Source: Bacillota bacterium (GTDB lineage: Bacteria; Bacillota; Clostridia; Christensenellales; Christensenellaceae). Taken from it: 64,000 nt of DNA. Of the stretch, positions 9,054 through 17,788 are shown piece after piece; position 1 is the first letter of the stretch, and every line of letters starts with the position of its first letter. The translations under genes were made by a program, and so were the position numbers. The notes under the pieces are model-generated. The model was not told the DNA's origin and did not search any database. It worked only from the letters and a program-made list of their open reading frames with translations. The DNA is taken from contig JAEWMJ010000049.1 of the NCBI GenBank assembly GCA_023393165.1, forward strand, positions 94,577 to 158,576, given 5' to 3'.

Positions 9054-10103
9054 ATGGTGAAAAAGCAAATTTTTATTGTTATTGCTATTGTTCTTTGCGT
9101 GGCTATGCTAGCAGCTTGCTCCACGACAGGACCTGCTGAAAAATCAGCGTCTGAATCTTCGGCAGCTGCAGTGTCTGAATCAGCCCAAACGCCCGTCGAA
9201 AGCGAACAAATCATCGTTGGTTATAATGCATATTCCGATTCGATCGCTTTCTCAAAAAGCATAAGCGACAATATGCAGAAAAATGCTGACGAAAGAGGTG
9301 CTAAATTGCTCAGAGCGGATACGAATGGCGACGCTACGACTGCTCTGAAAAATCTTGATACATTCCTGGCGCAAGGTGCCAATTTTATAGTAGACTCAAC
9401 ATGGGTAGACGCTGCAACGCAGACAATGGCCGAAAAATGCATGGAAGCGGGCGTACCGTATATTTCTATCGATATTCCTGTAAACGAAAAATTCAAGAGC
9501 AATTCCTATTTTATGGGTGTTAACAATTACGGCGCAGGCACGGTTACGGGAGAAGCGGCAGCGGAATTTATTAAAGCAAACTGGGAGAACAAGTTGGATT
9601 ACATACTTGTTTCCTATACGGAAAGTACTGGCGAAGTGCTCAAACAAAGGATCTACGGCGTAATTGATGCTGTGAAAAATGCCGGTATTGACATTGCCGA
9701 CGAAAATGTTGTGTGGGTAAACCCACAGTCAACCGATGCGACCGTTGAAACCAAATCTCTGACCACAGACTTTTTGACGGCTCATCCGGATGCAAAACAC
9801 ATTTTGATGTGCTGTGTAAACGATCAGGCCGCAATGGGTATGAACTCTGCTGTGGATACATCCAACAGGGCTTCTGACGTTCTGATTGTCGGGCAGGGCT
9901 GCGATGATCCTGCTATTGAAAACCTGAGAAAGGCAGAAGACAACGCATGGATCGGCTCCACAGGGTATTTCCCGGAAACATACGGCAACTACGTTTTCGG
10001 GATCATCGACACCTTGCTGGAAGGCGGCAATCCTCCTGAAGATACCTACGTAGAAAACGTATTTATCACAAAAGAAAACATTAACGAATACTATCCCCAA
10101 TAA
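9054..10103 (+). CDS. Sugar ABC transporter substrate-binding lipoprotein (ribose type)
   Basis: A 349-residue solute-binding protein. A signal peptide (VKKQ followed by a hydrophobic stretch) ends in the lipobox LAAC with the modified cysteine at residue 22, then a Ser/Ala/Glu-rich linker that tethers the domain to the outer membrane face. The mature part is a periplasmic-binding-protein type I fold (GYNAYSDSIAFSKSI, GVNNYGAGTVTGEAAAEF). The start ATG 9054 has a ggagg 8 nt upstream; an in-frame ATG at 9039 would add five residues. It is followed by a weak hairpin before the ATPase gene, a common way to make more binding protein than transporter. Confidence 0.88.
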   Translation: MVKKQIFIVIAIVLCVAMLAACSTTGPAEKSASESSAAAVSESAQTPVESEQIIVGYNAYSDSIAFSKSISDNMQKNADERGAKLLRADTNGDATTALKNLDTFLAQGANFIVDSTWVDAATQTMAEKCMEAGVPYISIDIPVNEKFKSNSYFMGVNNYGAGTVTGEAAAEFIKANWENKLDYILVSYTESTGEVLKQRIYGVIDAVKNAGIDIADENVVWVNPQSTDATVETKSLTTDFLTAHPDAKHILMCCVNDQAAMGMNSAVDTSNRASDVLIVGQGCDDPAIENLRKAEDNAWIGSTGYFPETYGNYVFGIIDTLLEGGNPPEDTYVENVFITKENINEYYPQ

Positions 10104-10119
10104 AAATTAAACAGAATCA

Positions 10120-10151
10120 AAAAACAATGTAATCTCCCCTGCATTGTTTTT
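10120..10151 (+). terminator. Weak intercistronic hairpin after the binding-protein gene
   Basis: AAAAACAATG (10120-10129) and CATTGTTTTT (10142-10151) form a 10-bp, AT-rich stem with a 12-nt loop and a built-in U-tract. It lies between the solute-binding gene and the ATPase gene and probably causes partial termination or stabilises the upstream message. Confidence 0.5.
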
Positions 10152-10203
10152 CTCAAAGCATACGTTGTCTAAATGGAGTTTAAAAAAATCTGGTGGTGTA
10201 AAT

Positions 10204-11688
10204 ATGGAAAAATTGCTGGAGATGAAAAATATCACAAAACGGTTCCCTGGTGTTTTGGCATTAAACAAAGTTCATCTGGAATTGCACCAGGGAGAGATAT
10301 TAGCCCTGCTTGGAGAAAATGGAGCCGGCAAGTCGACATTGATGAAGATATTATCCGGCGCGTATGTTCCCGATGAGGGTGAGATTTATTTCGAAGGAGA
10401 ACAGCTGGAGCCGAAAAATCCCGGTGAAATGCTCAATAAAGGTATCGCGGTTATGTATCAGGAATTGAATTACCTGGACGATCTCAGTATTGCCGAAAAT
10501 ATTTTCCTGGGCAATCTGCCACTGTCCAAATGGGGCAAAGTCAATTATAAAAAACTATACAACGATACACAAAAATTGCTTGATATCGTGGGCCTCAAAT
10601 ACGATCCCAAAAAAGAAGCGGTGCATTTATCAATCGCCGAAAAACAGCTGATGGAGATCGCCAAGGTATTGTCTAAAAAAAATAAAGTGCTTGTTATGGA
10701 TGAGCCGACGTCGGCCCTTAACGAATCCGAAGCCAAATTGCTTTTCAAACTGCTTCGCGAACTGGTCCAGGACGGCAAATCGATTATCTATATATCACAT
10801 AAAATGGATGAAATATTCGAAATATCCGACAGGGTGGAAGTACTCAGGGACGGCACATATATCGATACCGTAAAAACAAAAGAAACCAATGCGGTCAAAC
10901 TGGTATCCATGATGGTGGGCAGAACGATCGACGATATGTATCCAAAAGAAGTGATCCGGCATGGTGATGTTGTACTTGAAGTAAAAGGATTGACCGGTGC
11001 TCAGATCCACGACGTAAGCTTCAATATCAAAGCTGGGGAGATCGTGGGCCTTTTCGGTTTAATGGGTTCGGGCAGAACAGAGATCGCCGAAATGATATTC
11101 GGTAAAAGAAAAGTTCTTTCGGGCACCGTGACCGTAAACGGGAAAGAAGTACCCATGAAGAGTCCTGCGGAAGTCATCAAATCCAAAATCGGTTATGTGC
11201 CGCGCGAGCGAAAGAAAGACGGGCTGGTATTAAGTTCAACCGTCAGCGAAAACATGACGTATATCTATTTAAAAAAGCTGCGCAAATCCATTGGCTTGAA
11301 TAAATCTCTGGAAAGCAAAGTAGTCGGGGAATGGATCGAAAAGCTGAATATAAAAACGCCAAGCCCCAATACGATTGTGGATTCTCTTTCAGGTGGCAAT
11401 CAGCAAAAAGTCGTCATTGCAAAATGTATGCTGGACGAACCCAAGGTATTGATGCTGAACGAGCCTACCAGGGGCGTTGACGTGGGCGCGAAAGTCGAAA
11501 TTTATAAAATGATAGAAAATTTGTGCAAAATGGGTATTGCGATACTGATGATATCTTCAGAAATGCCGGAAATAATGGGCATTGCCGACCGGATCGTTGT
11601 TGTTCACGAAGGAAAAATAACAGGCGAATGCAGCCGGGAAGAATTCAGTCAGGAAAAATTAATGCTTTTGGCAATAGGGGGTAATTAA
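10204..11688 (+). CDS. Sugar ABC transporter ATP-binding protein, duplicated (RbsA type)
   Basis: A 494-residue fused ATPase of the ribose/galactose importer class. The first cassette has GENGAGKST (Walker A) and VMDEPTSAL (Walker B). The second has a degenerate P-loop (GLMGSGRTE), the signature LSGGNQQK and LNEPTRGVDVG. Start ATG 10204 (MEKLLEM) follows ggtggtg; upstream in-frame ATGs fall inside the intercistronic hairpin. It ends 1 nt before the permease ATG, so the two are coupled. It powers uptake of the operon's sugar. Confidence 0.93.
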   Translation: MEKLLEMKNITKRFPGVLALNKVHLELHQGEILALLGENGAGKSTLMKILSGAYVPDEGEIYFEGEQLEPKNPGEMLNKGIAVMYQELNYLDDLSIAENIFLGNLPLSKWGKVNYKKLYNDTQKLLDIVGLKYDPKKEAVHLSIAEKQLMEIAKVLSKKNKVLVMDEPTSALNESEAKLLFKLLRELVQDGKSIIYISHKMDEIFEISDRVEVLRDGTYIDTVKTKETNAVKLVSMMVGRTIDDMYPKEVIRHGDVVLEVKGLTGAQIHDVSFNIKAGEIVGLFGLMGSGRTEIAEMIFGKRKVLSGTVTVNGKEVPMKSPAEVIKSKIGYVPRERKKDGLVLSSTVSENMTYIYLKKLRKSIGLNKSLESKVVGEWIEKLNIKTPSPNTIVDSLSGGNQQKVVIAKCMLDEPKVLMLNEPTRGVDVGAKVEIYKMIENLCKMGIAILMISSEMPEIMGIADRIVVVHEGKITGECSREEFSQEKLMLLAIGGN

Positions 11689-11689
11689 A

Positions 11690-12673
11690 ATGTCTATCCA
11701 AGAAAACAAAGGCAGTAATGCTGCTTTACGATTATTGAAAAACGGTGGAACCACGTTCAGTCTTATATTGGTATACATCGTTATTTGTGTCGTGTTCGGC
11801 ATACTGTCACCGTATTTTTTTACGTTGCAAAATTTCCTGAATATCGGTATCTATACATCAATTATCGGCGTAATGGGCGCCGGCGTAACGGTTGCCATGC
11901 TTTTAGGCGCAATGGATATTTCCCAATATGCTACGGCCACCTTGTCGAGCGTTACAGCAGCTATGCTGCTTAACGGAAACTCAAATTTGTTTGTGGTCAT
12001 TGCGGCCGCAATTGCAGTAGGCATTATCTGCGGTATTGTCAACGGCACGCTTGTTTCCGTGCTTAAAATCTCGGCGATTATCGTTACGCTTGGAACCATG
12101 CAGATTTTCAGAGGGATCGCATATCTGCTTGCAGGAGGGAAAACCATCATGATCGATAATCCTTCCTATGACCTCATCGGAAAAGGCTATATTGCAAATA
12201 TGGTTCCCATCTGCATCATTATCATGGTGATCGTGTTCGTTTTGATTTATTACCTGCTGAGACATACCGGATTTGGCAGGCAGGTATATGCGGTGGGCGG
12301 AAACGAAAGCGCAAGTTATTTGTCCGGTATCAATGTTGTAAAAGTTAAATTTTTAGCGCTGGTTCTTTGCAGTGTATGTTCGGCAATCGCGGGACTGATC
12401 ACCTCCTCGCAGGTTAGTGCGGCGATCCCGTCCAACGGCGTCGGTTCGGAAATGGGCGTGCTCTCTGGCGTTATTTTAGGCGGTATCAGCCTTTCAGGCG
12501 GCAAAGGACGGATTTCCGGCACAGTGATCGGAATACTTATACTAGCTACCATTCAAAACGGCTTAACGCTTTTGAGCGTCCAATCTTTCTACCAGATGAT
12601 CATTAACGGTATCGTATTGATTCTGGCGGTATTGATGGATGTTGTCAGAAGCGGCGCATTGAAAAAACAATAA
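11690..12673 (+). CDS. Sugar ABC transporter permease (RbsC type)
   Basis: A 327-residue polytopic inner-membrane protein of the ribose-type (CUT2) permease family with about 8-10 hydrophobic segments. Recognisable blocks are the GAMDIS motif near residue 70, LGTMQIFRGIAYLLAGG, and the cytoplasmic EAA-like loop with RQVYAVGGNESASYLSGI followed by GGISLSGGKGRISGT. The Shine-Dalgarno (gggggt) lies within the end of the ATPase gene. It is probably homodimeric with the upstream ATPase and binding protein. Confidence 0.93.
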   Translation: MSIQENKGSNAALRLLKNGGTTFSLILVYIVICVVFGILSPYFFTLQNFLNIGIYTSIIGVMGAGVTVAMLLGAMDISQYATATLSSVTAAMLLNGNSNLFVVIAAAIAVGIICGIVNGTLVSVLKISAIIVTLGTMQIFRGIAYLLAGGKTIMIDNPSYDLIGKGYIANMVPICIIIMVIVFVLIYYLLRHTGFGRQVYAVGGNESASYLSGINVVKVKFLALVLCSVCSAIAGLITSSQVSAAIPSNGVGSEMGVLSGVILGGISLSGGKGRISGTVIGILILATIQNGLTLLSVQSFYQMIINGIVLILAVLMDVVRSGALKKQ

Positions 12674-12698
12674 AAGAAGGAAAGCGGGGTACTTAAAA

Positions 12699-13775
12699 AT
12701 GGATAATAATATATGGCTCCCTAACAAAGACAGGCTAATCGCAACTTTGAGGGGCGAAATACCCGACCGGGTATCCTGGACGGAAATGCTTATTGAACCT
12801 AAAAATGTTGAAAGAATAGTAGGAAAAGATGTCGGTAGCACGATGGCAGCTTCCAGGGGGGCTGGAGAAGGCGATATTTTAGTTCCCCCTCCGATGGCGC
12901 CGGAATACTATTTTAAAATATTGGAATACACATGCCAGGATACAGTGGTTCTGGAGTCACTTTGGGCGCCTTTTCAGGTAAAAGAAATGGATAGTATATA
13001 TGCCGTACAAAAGGGAGGCGTGGTAAAGTGCTGGGACGACCTGGACAAAGTGATCGCGCCAAACCAGGACGATATTACGCCCAGAATTCAATATGTGAAA
13101 GAATATGTGAAAGCCGCAAAAGAGAAAAACATCGGCGTTACATATACGACGGGCGCATTTTTCCAGTATTGTTATGAATACCTCATTGGGTTTGACAATT
13201 TTTGCATCATGGTTCTTGAGGACCCGGAGCTGTTGGAACATTGCCTCGATCTGGTGCTGAAGTATTATCTGGATATTACCGACAGGGTGATCGAAGAAGG
13301 GGTGGACGTTTTGTTTTTCGCGGACGACGTCGCATACCGTTCAGGAACGTTTATCAATCCTCAAATGTTTAAAGATATGTGGCTCGGCAGAATGCAGAAG
13401 CTGACGCAAAAAGCCAAAGACGCCGGTATCCCTGTCATGTTCCACTCGTGTGGCAATGTGACGCCTATTATTGATAGTGTGATCTGCAATATGGGCACGG
13501 ATTGCCTGCATCCCATTGAACCCTATTCCATGGACATATATGCAATAAAAGAAAAGTATTCGGACAGATTCTGCGTTGCCGGAAATCTTGATATTGCAGG
13601 GCCGTTTGCCTTCGGTACTCCTGAGGAAGCCTACATGGAAGCAGCCCAAATGATAGAGAAGCTGAAAAAGGGCGGCAAATACATCTTTGCGACAAGTCAC
13701 AGCGTTACGGACGATATTCCGTTTGAAAACTTAAATGCCGTAATCAAGGCTCTGAAAGATACAGGGAAATATTAA
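12699..13775 (+). CDS. Second URO-D/MtaA-like protein
   Basis: A 358-residue URO-D-superfamily protein, paralogous to but clearly diverged from the one at 7592. The metal signature H-x-C-G is at H249-C251 (FHSCGN). A late S-H-S-V segment places H334 where the first paralogue has H322, and the shared P-x-E-N follows. HemE-specific residues are missing. Two different URO-D-like proteins in one sugar operon could form a heteromer or catalyse successive transfers, but no corrinoid carrier protein is seen, so cobalamin dependence is only a family-based guess. Confidence 0.75.
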   Translation: MDNNIWLPNKDRLIATLRGEIPDRVSWTEMLIEPKNVERIVGKDVGSTMAASRGAGEGDILVPPPMAPEYYFKILEYTCQDTVVLESLWAPFQVKEMDSIYAVQKGGVVKCWDDLDKVIAPNQDDITPRIQYVKEYVKAAKEKNIGVTYTTGAFFQYCYEYLIGFDNFCIMVLEDPELLEHCLDLVLKYYLDITDRVIEEGVDVLFFADDVAYRSGTFINPQMFKDMWLGRMQKLTQKAKDAGIPVMFHSCGNVTPIIDSVICNMGTDCLHPIEPYSMDIYAIKEKYSDRFCVAGNLDIAGPFAFGTPEEAYMEAAQMIEKLKKGGKYIFATSHSVTDDIPFENLNAVIKALKDTGKY

Positions 13776-13802
13776 ATCATAATTTACTGAGGTGGAATTT
13801 TA

Positions 13803-14798
13803 ATGAGCAAATTTAATTATTCGATTATTTTAGGTAATGTTGGCTCATGTAGCGACAGGTACATGACATGCAGCTATTCTGATCCTTTTACGGTTGAACA
13901 GCTGTTCGACCGCGTAACATCGGTAAAGGCGGTATCGGGCGTTACAGGCGTTGAATTGGTTTCCAACTGGCACATTACCGAAAAAAGTGTTAAAACGGTA
14001 AAAGAATTACTTGAAAAACACGATTTAAAACTGGTTTCCATTATTCCAGACCAGTTTGCAGTTCGCAAATGGGGAAAAGGCGCATTTATATCCAAGGATA
14101 GCGCTTTAAGAAGAGCTGCGGTGGAAGAAGTAAAAGAAATCATCGACTATGCTTCAGAATTGGGATGCAAGCTCATATCGTTATGGCCGGGGCAGGACGG
14201 ATATGATTATTATTTTACTGCGGATTATGCCCAGGAAAGAACCTGGTTCGAGGAATGCCTGACAAAATGCTGCGATTATAAAAAGGATACGAGAATCTCG
14301 GTTGAATATAAACCCAAAGAACCCAGAAACAGAAGTTATCCTTCAAACGTATATTCAACGCTGCTCATGGTAAAAGAAACGGGCAGAGATAACTGCGGCG
14401 TTACGGTTGATTTCGGACACGCCCTTGTGGCATACGAAAATGTGGCGGAATCCGTTTTGATTTTAAAGAAATATGGGGACAAACTGTTTCATCTGCACAT
14501 GAATGACAGCTACGGTTACTGGGATGATGATATGATTGCGGGTTCCATCCATACGATCCAATATCTGGAGATGTTTTATTGGATGAAAAAAACCGGATAT
14601 CAGGGATACATTTCAACTGACCAATATCCGTACAGGGAAAACGGAAGGGACGCTGTGATGCAGACTGTTGCATGGATGGAGTGCTTTGAAGAAATAGCGG
14701 ACAGAATGCTGGAAGATAAAGAAGTAGACCAGGTAATCCGCTCGGGCGATGCGGTGGCAGCTACGGCCATGCTTAGAAGAATTATGTTTCAAAGATAA
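13803..14798 (+). CDS. Sugar isomerase/epimerase, xylose-isomerase-like TIM barrel
   Basis: A 331-residue TIM-barrel protein of the AP-endonuclease-2/xylose-isomerase superfamily. Likely metal-site segments are LWPGQDGYDYYF, SVEYKPKEP (Glu), VDFGHALVA (Asp/His), HLHMNDSYG (His/Asp) and a late Glu/Asp-containing strand. The GQDG segment is reminiscent of rhamnose-isomerase-type enzymes, which fits the mutarotase in the same operon. The probable role is aldose-ketose isomerisation before phosphorylation by the next gene. The Shine-Dalgarno gaggtgg precedes the ATG. Confidence 0.8.
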   Translation: MSKFNYSIILGNVGSCSDRYMTCSYSDPFTVEQLFDRVTSVKAVSGVTGVELVSNWHITEKSVKTVKELLEKHDLKLVSIIPDQFAVRKWGKGAFISKDSALRRAAVEEVKEIIDYASELGCKLISLWPGQDGYDYYFTADYAQERTWFEECLTKCCDYKKDTRISVEYKPKEPRNRSYPSNVYSTLLMVKETGRDNCGVTVDFGHALVAYENVAESVLILKKYGDKLFHLHMNDSYGYWDDDMIAGSIHTIQYLEMFYWMKKTGYQGYISTDQYPYRENGRDAVMQTVAWMECFEEIADRMLEDKEVDQVIRSGDAVAATAMLRRIMFQR

Positions 14799-14819
14799 CT
14801 CGTTTACCAGGAGGTGCAA

Positions 14820-15710
14820 ATGAAGATAGTGAATTTCGGTTCTTTGAACATCGATTATGTATATTCCGTTGACCACATCGTCGTACCCGGCGAGACAATT
14901 TCATCCGGTGGCCTTCAGATTTTTTGCGGAGGAAAAGGATTAAACCAGTCGGTCGCCCTGGCAAGGGCCGGAGCGGAGGTGAGTCACGCAGGGGCTGTGG
15001 GAGAAGACGGCGGCATGCTGCTTGATCTGCTTGGGCAAAACGGCGTAAGCTGCAATAATGTTTTTCAGGTAAAAGGCAGCAACGGATGCGCTATCATACA
15101 GGTGAACAAGGCCGGTCAAAACAGCATTATTCTTTACGGCGGAAGCAACAGGTCTCTGACAAAAGATATGATAGATCAATCCCTTGAATCTGTCTTAAGC
15201 GGCGATTTCGTTCTTTTGCAGAACGAGACTAATTTAATTGATTATATCATTGACGCCGCATATGCAAAAGGCGCGCGTGTCATTATGAATCCGTCTCCAT
15301 ACGATGAGGCGGTAAAATCCTGCGATTTGTCCAAGGTATGGATGATATTTGTCAATGAAATAGAAGGCGGACAAATAGCCGGCACAAACGATATTGCGCT
15401 TATTCCGGAAAAAATATTGGGACTATACCCGGAAATGAAAATTGTGCTTACCCTTGGAGAAGAAGGCTCTCTTTACTGCGACAAGACGCAAACGAGCAAA
15501 ACAGAAATATTCAGAACAGAGGTGGTTGATACCACCGCGGCAGGCGATACATTTCTGGGATATTTTATTGCTTCTACCATACGCGGCATGAAACCCAAAA
15601 CCGCATTGGCGGCCGCTTCAATGGCTGCATCGCTGGCAGTATCCAGAAAAGGGGCGGCGCATTCAATACCGTTACTTGCAGAAGTTGAAGAGGCGCTTGA
15701 GCATATCTAA
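14820..15710 (+). CDS. PfkB-family carbohydrate kinase (ribokinase-like)
   Basis: A 296-residue kinase with the two PfkB signatures: FCGGKGLNQSVALARAGAEV near residue 37 and the catalytic DTTAAGDTFLGYF near residue 240, where the Asp of AAGD is the base. The start is ATG 14820 with aggagg 5 nt upstream; the in-frame GTG at 14814 overlaps that site. The last gene of the operon, it would trap the isomerised sugar as a phosphate. No aldolase follows, so the phosphorylated product must enter metabolism through enzymes encoded elsewhere. Confidence 0.9.
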   Translation: MKIVNFGSLNIDYVYSVDHIVVPGETISSGGLQIFCGGKGLNQSVALARAGAEVSHAGAVGEDGGMLLDLLGQNGVSCNNVFQVKGSNGCAIIQVNKAGQNSIILYGGSNRSLTKDMIDQSLESVLSGDFVLLQNETNLIDYIIDAAYAKGARVIMNPSPYDEAVKSCDLSKVWMIFVNEIEGGQIAGTNDIALIPEKILGLYPEMKIVLTLGEEGSLYCDKTQTSKTEIFRTEVVDTTAAGDTFLGYFIASTIRGMKPKTALAAASMAASLAVSRKGAAHSIPLLAEVEEALEHI

Positions 15711-15738
15711 AGCAGCAAAATGTAACAGGATATCATAA

Positions 15739-15774
15739 AGAATCAGGTGTATTTGCCTGGTTCTTTTTTATTTT
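15739..15774 (+). terminator. Terminator of the sugar operon
   Basis: AGAATCAGG (15739-15747) pairs with CCTGGTTCT (15756-15764) through one G-U pair, has an 8-nt loop and is followed by tttttatttt. It lies 28 nt after the kinase stop. Confidence 0.85.
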
Positions 15775-15897
15775 ATCAATATACTGCCTGTTCCTAAAGA
15801 CAATTTTAAAGTGGATTTTAAATTATATAGAATAACTCGCTGTTTCCTTCAATAAATATATTATACAAACAGAATTAAATACATTGGAGGTTTATAT

Positions 15898-16674
15898 ATG
15901 CGGATATTCGTAATGAAAAAAAGCACTCTGATAAAAGCCGCTGTATTCGTATTATTGATAGTGGGTGCGGTTTTATACACGCAGTTTGTCATGCAGGATA
16001 CAAATGATGTTTTCAGTGCGAAGGGAAAGGAACAAATGCCTGTATGCAGCGTAAAAACAGATGTAAAAGAAATAGCGCTGACAATTGACACCGCATTTGG
16101 GAACGATAAGACGCAGGAACTTTTGGATATATTGGATGAATTCAATGTGAAAGCCACGTTCTTTGTGGTAGGAATGTGGGCGCAGGAAAATCCTGATCTT
16201 ATGCAAAAAATCATAGCCGGGGGCCACGAGGTGCAGAACCATTCCATGGAGCACGAGCGGTATCCGGATCTCAAAGTGGAAGAGATATTATCGGACGCGC
16301 AGGCCGCTCAAACGCTACTGAATGAGGAAACAGGGAAAAATGCTAATATCATCAGGCTTCCGTTCGGCGCGTTTGATGACAAGACCATTAAAATACTGAT
16401 GGATAATGATTTCATACCGGTCAAATGGAGCGTGGACGGTCAGGATTGGAAAACCGACGATGTGAAAGAAGTTTACAACAACGTGATTAAAGACATCAAA
16501 GGCGGAGACATCATAATGCTTCAGAATAATACTGTGGGAGCTGAAGGCGCATTAAAAGATATCATTACACAGCTTTTGGATAAAGGATATGAATTTGAAA
16601 CCATAAGCGAATTGCTTCCTGAAGGAGAAATCACTATAGACGATCAAGGCAGGGCATCACTTTTACAAGAATAA
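15898..16674 (+). CDS. Membrane-anchored polysaccharide deacetylase (NodB domain)
   Basis: A 258-residue protein with an N-terminal uncleaved signal anchor (about residues 10-30) and an extracellular NodB-type deacetylase domain. The usual TFDDG motif reads TIDTAFG: the catalytic-base Asp (D64) is kept but the second, metal-binding Asp is Thr. The other two metal ligands are present as H115 and H119 (NHSMEH). RLPFGAFD and the late LQNN segment complete the domain. Such enzymes deacetylate peptidoglycan or other cell-wall glycans; spore-former paralogues with altered TFDD motifs act in sporulation. Activity is uncertain because of the substitution. ATG 15898 has a ggagg 7 nt upstream. Confidence 0.82.
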   Translation: MRIFVMKKSTLIKAAVFVLLIVGAVLYTQFVMQDTNDVFSAKGKEQMPVCSVKTDVKEIALTIDTAFGNDKTQELLDILDEFNVKATFFVVGMWAQENPDLMQKIIAGGHEVQNHSMEHERYPDLKVEEILSDAQAAQTLLNEETGKNANIIRLPFGAFDDKTIKILMDNDFIPVKWSVDGQDWKTDDVKEVYNNVIKDIKGGDIIMLQNNTVGAEGALKDIITQLLDKGYEFETISELLPEGEITIDDQGRASLLQE

Positions 16675-16696
16675 AGCAGATTTTAAGGAGGCACAT

Positions 16697-17323
16697 ATGG
16701 AAGACACAAAATGCACGAACAGTATCTATCTGATGGGAGAAATGCTGTCCCCTTTAAAATACAGCCATACGGTATACGGCGAGGGATTCTATAATTTTGA
16801 AATGGGCGTAAACCGCCTGAGCGGTAAAACAGATATTTTGCCCGTCACTGTTTCCGAAAGAATACTTGATTTTACGCCTATCTATGAAGGGGAAATATTT
16901 GCGGTTACAGGTCAGATCAGGTCATATAACAAAAGGAACGAAGACGGTTCAAACAGGCTGCTGATAACGGTTTTTATAAAAGAAATCAATAAGGACTGCG
17001 ATCCAATCCACCAGAAAAACGTAAACGAGGTAAATCTGGAGGGATATGTCTGTAAGCCAACCACATACAGGGTCACGCCTCTTGGGCGCGAAATAACCGA
17101 TATGCTGATCGCTGTAAACAGAGCGTTCAATAAATCGGATTATATTCCCTGCATCGTTTGGGGACGAAACGCCAAGTTTGCCAAAAAATTCCTTCCGGGC
17201 AATAAATTGGCCGTTTCCGGCAGACTGCAATCACGTGACTATGAAAAAGTATTGGAAACCGGCGAAATAATCGTAAGAACGGCGTACGAGGTATCACTCA
17301 ATAATATTGAACAGCTAAAATAA
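16697..17323 (+). CDS. Two-OB-fold single-stranded-DNA-binding-like protein
   Basis: A 208-residue protein that appears to contain two OB folds. The C-terminal half (about 105-205) is clearly SSB-like: NLEGYVCKPTTYR, then DMLIAVNR, YIPCIVWGR, AKF and LAVSGRLQSRDYE. The N-terminal half (about 8-95) repeats the pattern more weakly: LMGEMLSPLKYSH, FYNFEMGVNRLSG, FAVTGQIRSYN. It lacks the acidic C-terminal tail (DDDIPF type) of true Ssb. An accessory single-strand binding or PriB-like role is possible; it sits a few hundred bases before pcrA. It is in the same direction as the deacetylase gene, 22 nt downstream, with an aaggagg site. Confidence 0.65.
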   Translation: MEDTKCTNSIYLMGEMLSPLKYSHTVYGEGFYNFEMGVNRLSGKTDILPVTVSERILDFTPIYEGEIFAVTGQIRSYNKRNEDGSNRLLITVFIKEINKDCDPIHQKNVNEVNLEGYVCKPTTYRVTPLGREITDMLIAVNRAFNKSDYIPCIVWGRNAKFAKKFLPGNKLAVSGRLQSRDYEKVLETGEIIVRTAYEVSLNNIEQLK

Positions 17324-17385
17324 AACTAATAAAAAGCCAAAAGGAAATTTATAGTTTATATTCACGTATTAGTGTGATAAAATAG

Positions 17386-17409
17386 ATAGGTGTAATGCCT
17401 ATTTTTTTT
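17386..17409 (+). terminator. Weak terminator-like hairpin
   Basis: ATAGG (17386-17390) and CCTAT (17398-17402) flank a 7-nt loop and are followed by seven or more T residues. The stem is short, so efficiency is doubtful. It separates the SSB-like gene from the pcrA cluster. Confidence 0.45.
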
Positions 17410-17494
17410 ATGGGTTTTTTTAATAAAGAATAAGATTTTTATGTTTAGCAGGCAATAATGAAACAAACGGGGGTTCGTTGGGAAGGGTGGTAAA

Positions 17495-17788
17495 ATGGTT
17501 AATCCGAAATTGAAATCCGAAGATCTGGACAATCTGTTTCATGCAATCAGTACATTAAAAGACTTGGACGAGTATTATATGCTTTTTGAAGATCTTTGTA
17601 CGGTTGCGGAGCTAAACGCGATCACACAGCGTTTTAAAGTTGCTCAGATGCTGAACAAAAAATTTACCTGCCACGCGATAGCCGAAAAAACAGGCGCATC
17701 AACTGCTACCATCAGCAGGGTAAACAGATGCCTTAATTACGGTACAGGCGGGTATGGGCTTGTAATCAAACGTATGGAGGAAGAATGA
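17495..17788 (+). CDS. yerC: TrpR-like regulator, YerC/YecD family
   Basis: A 97-residue all-helical protein with a TrpR-type helix-turn-helix: LCTVAELNAITQRFKVAQML followed by CHAIAEKTGASTATISRVNRCL (residues about 36-80). In B. subtilis the homologue YerC lies just upstream of pcrB-pcrA-ligA, and here the gene overlaps pcrA by 4 nt (ATGA), which supports the identity. The ligand and targets of this family are not established. Confidence 0.88.
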   Translation: MVNPKLKSEDLDNLFHAISTLKDLDEYYMLFEDLCTVAELNAITQRFKVAQMLNKKFTCHAIAEKTGASTATISRVNRCLNYGTGGYGLVIKRMEEE

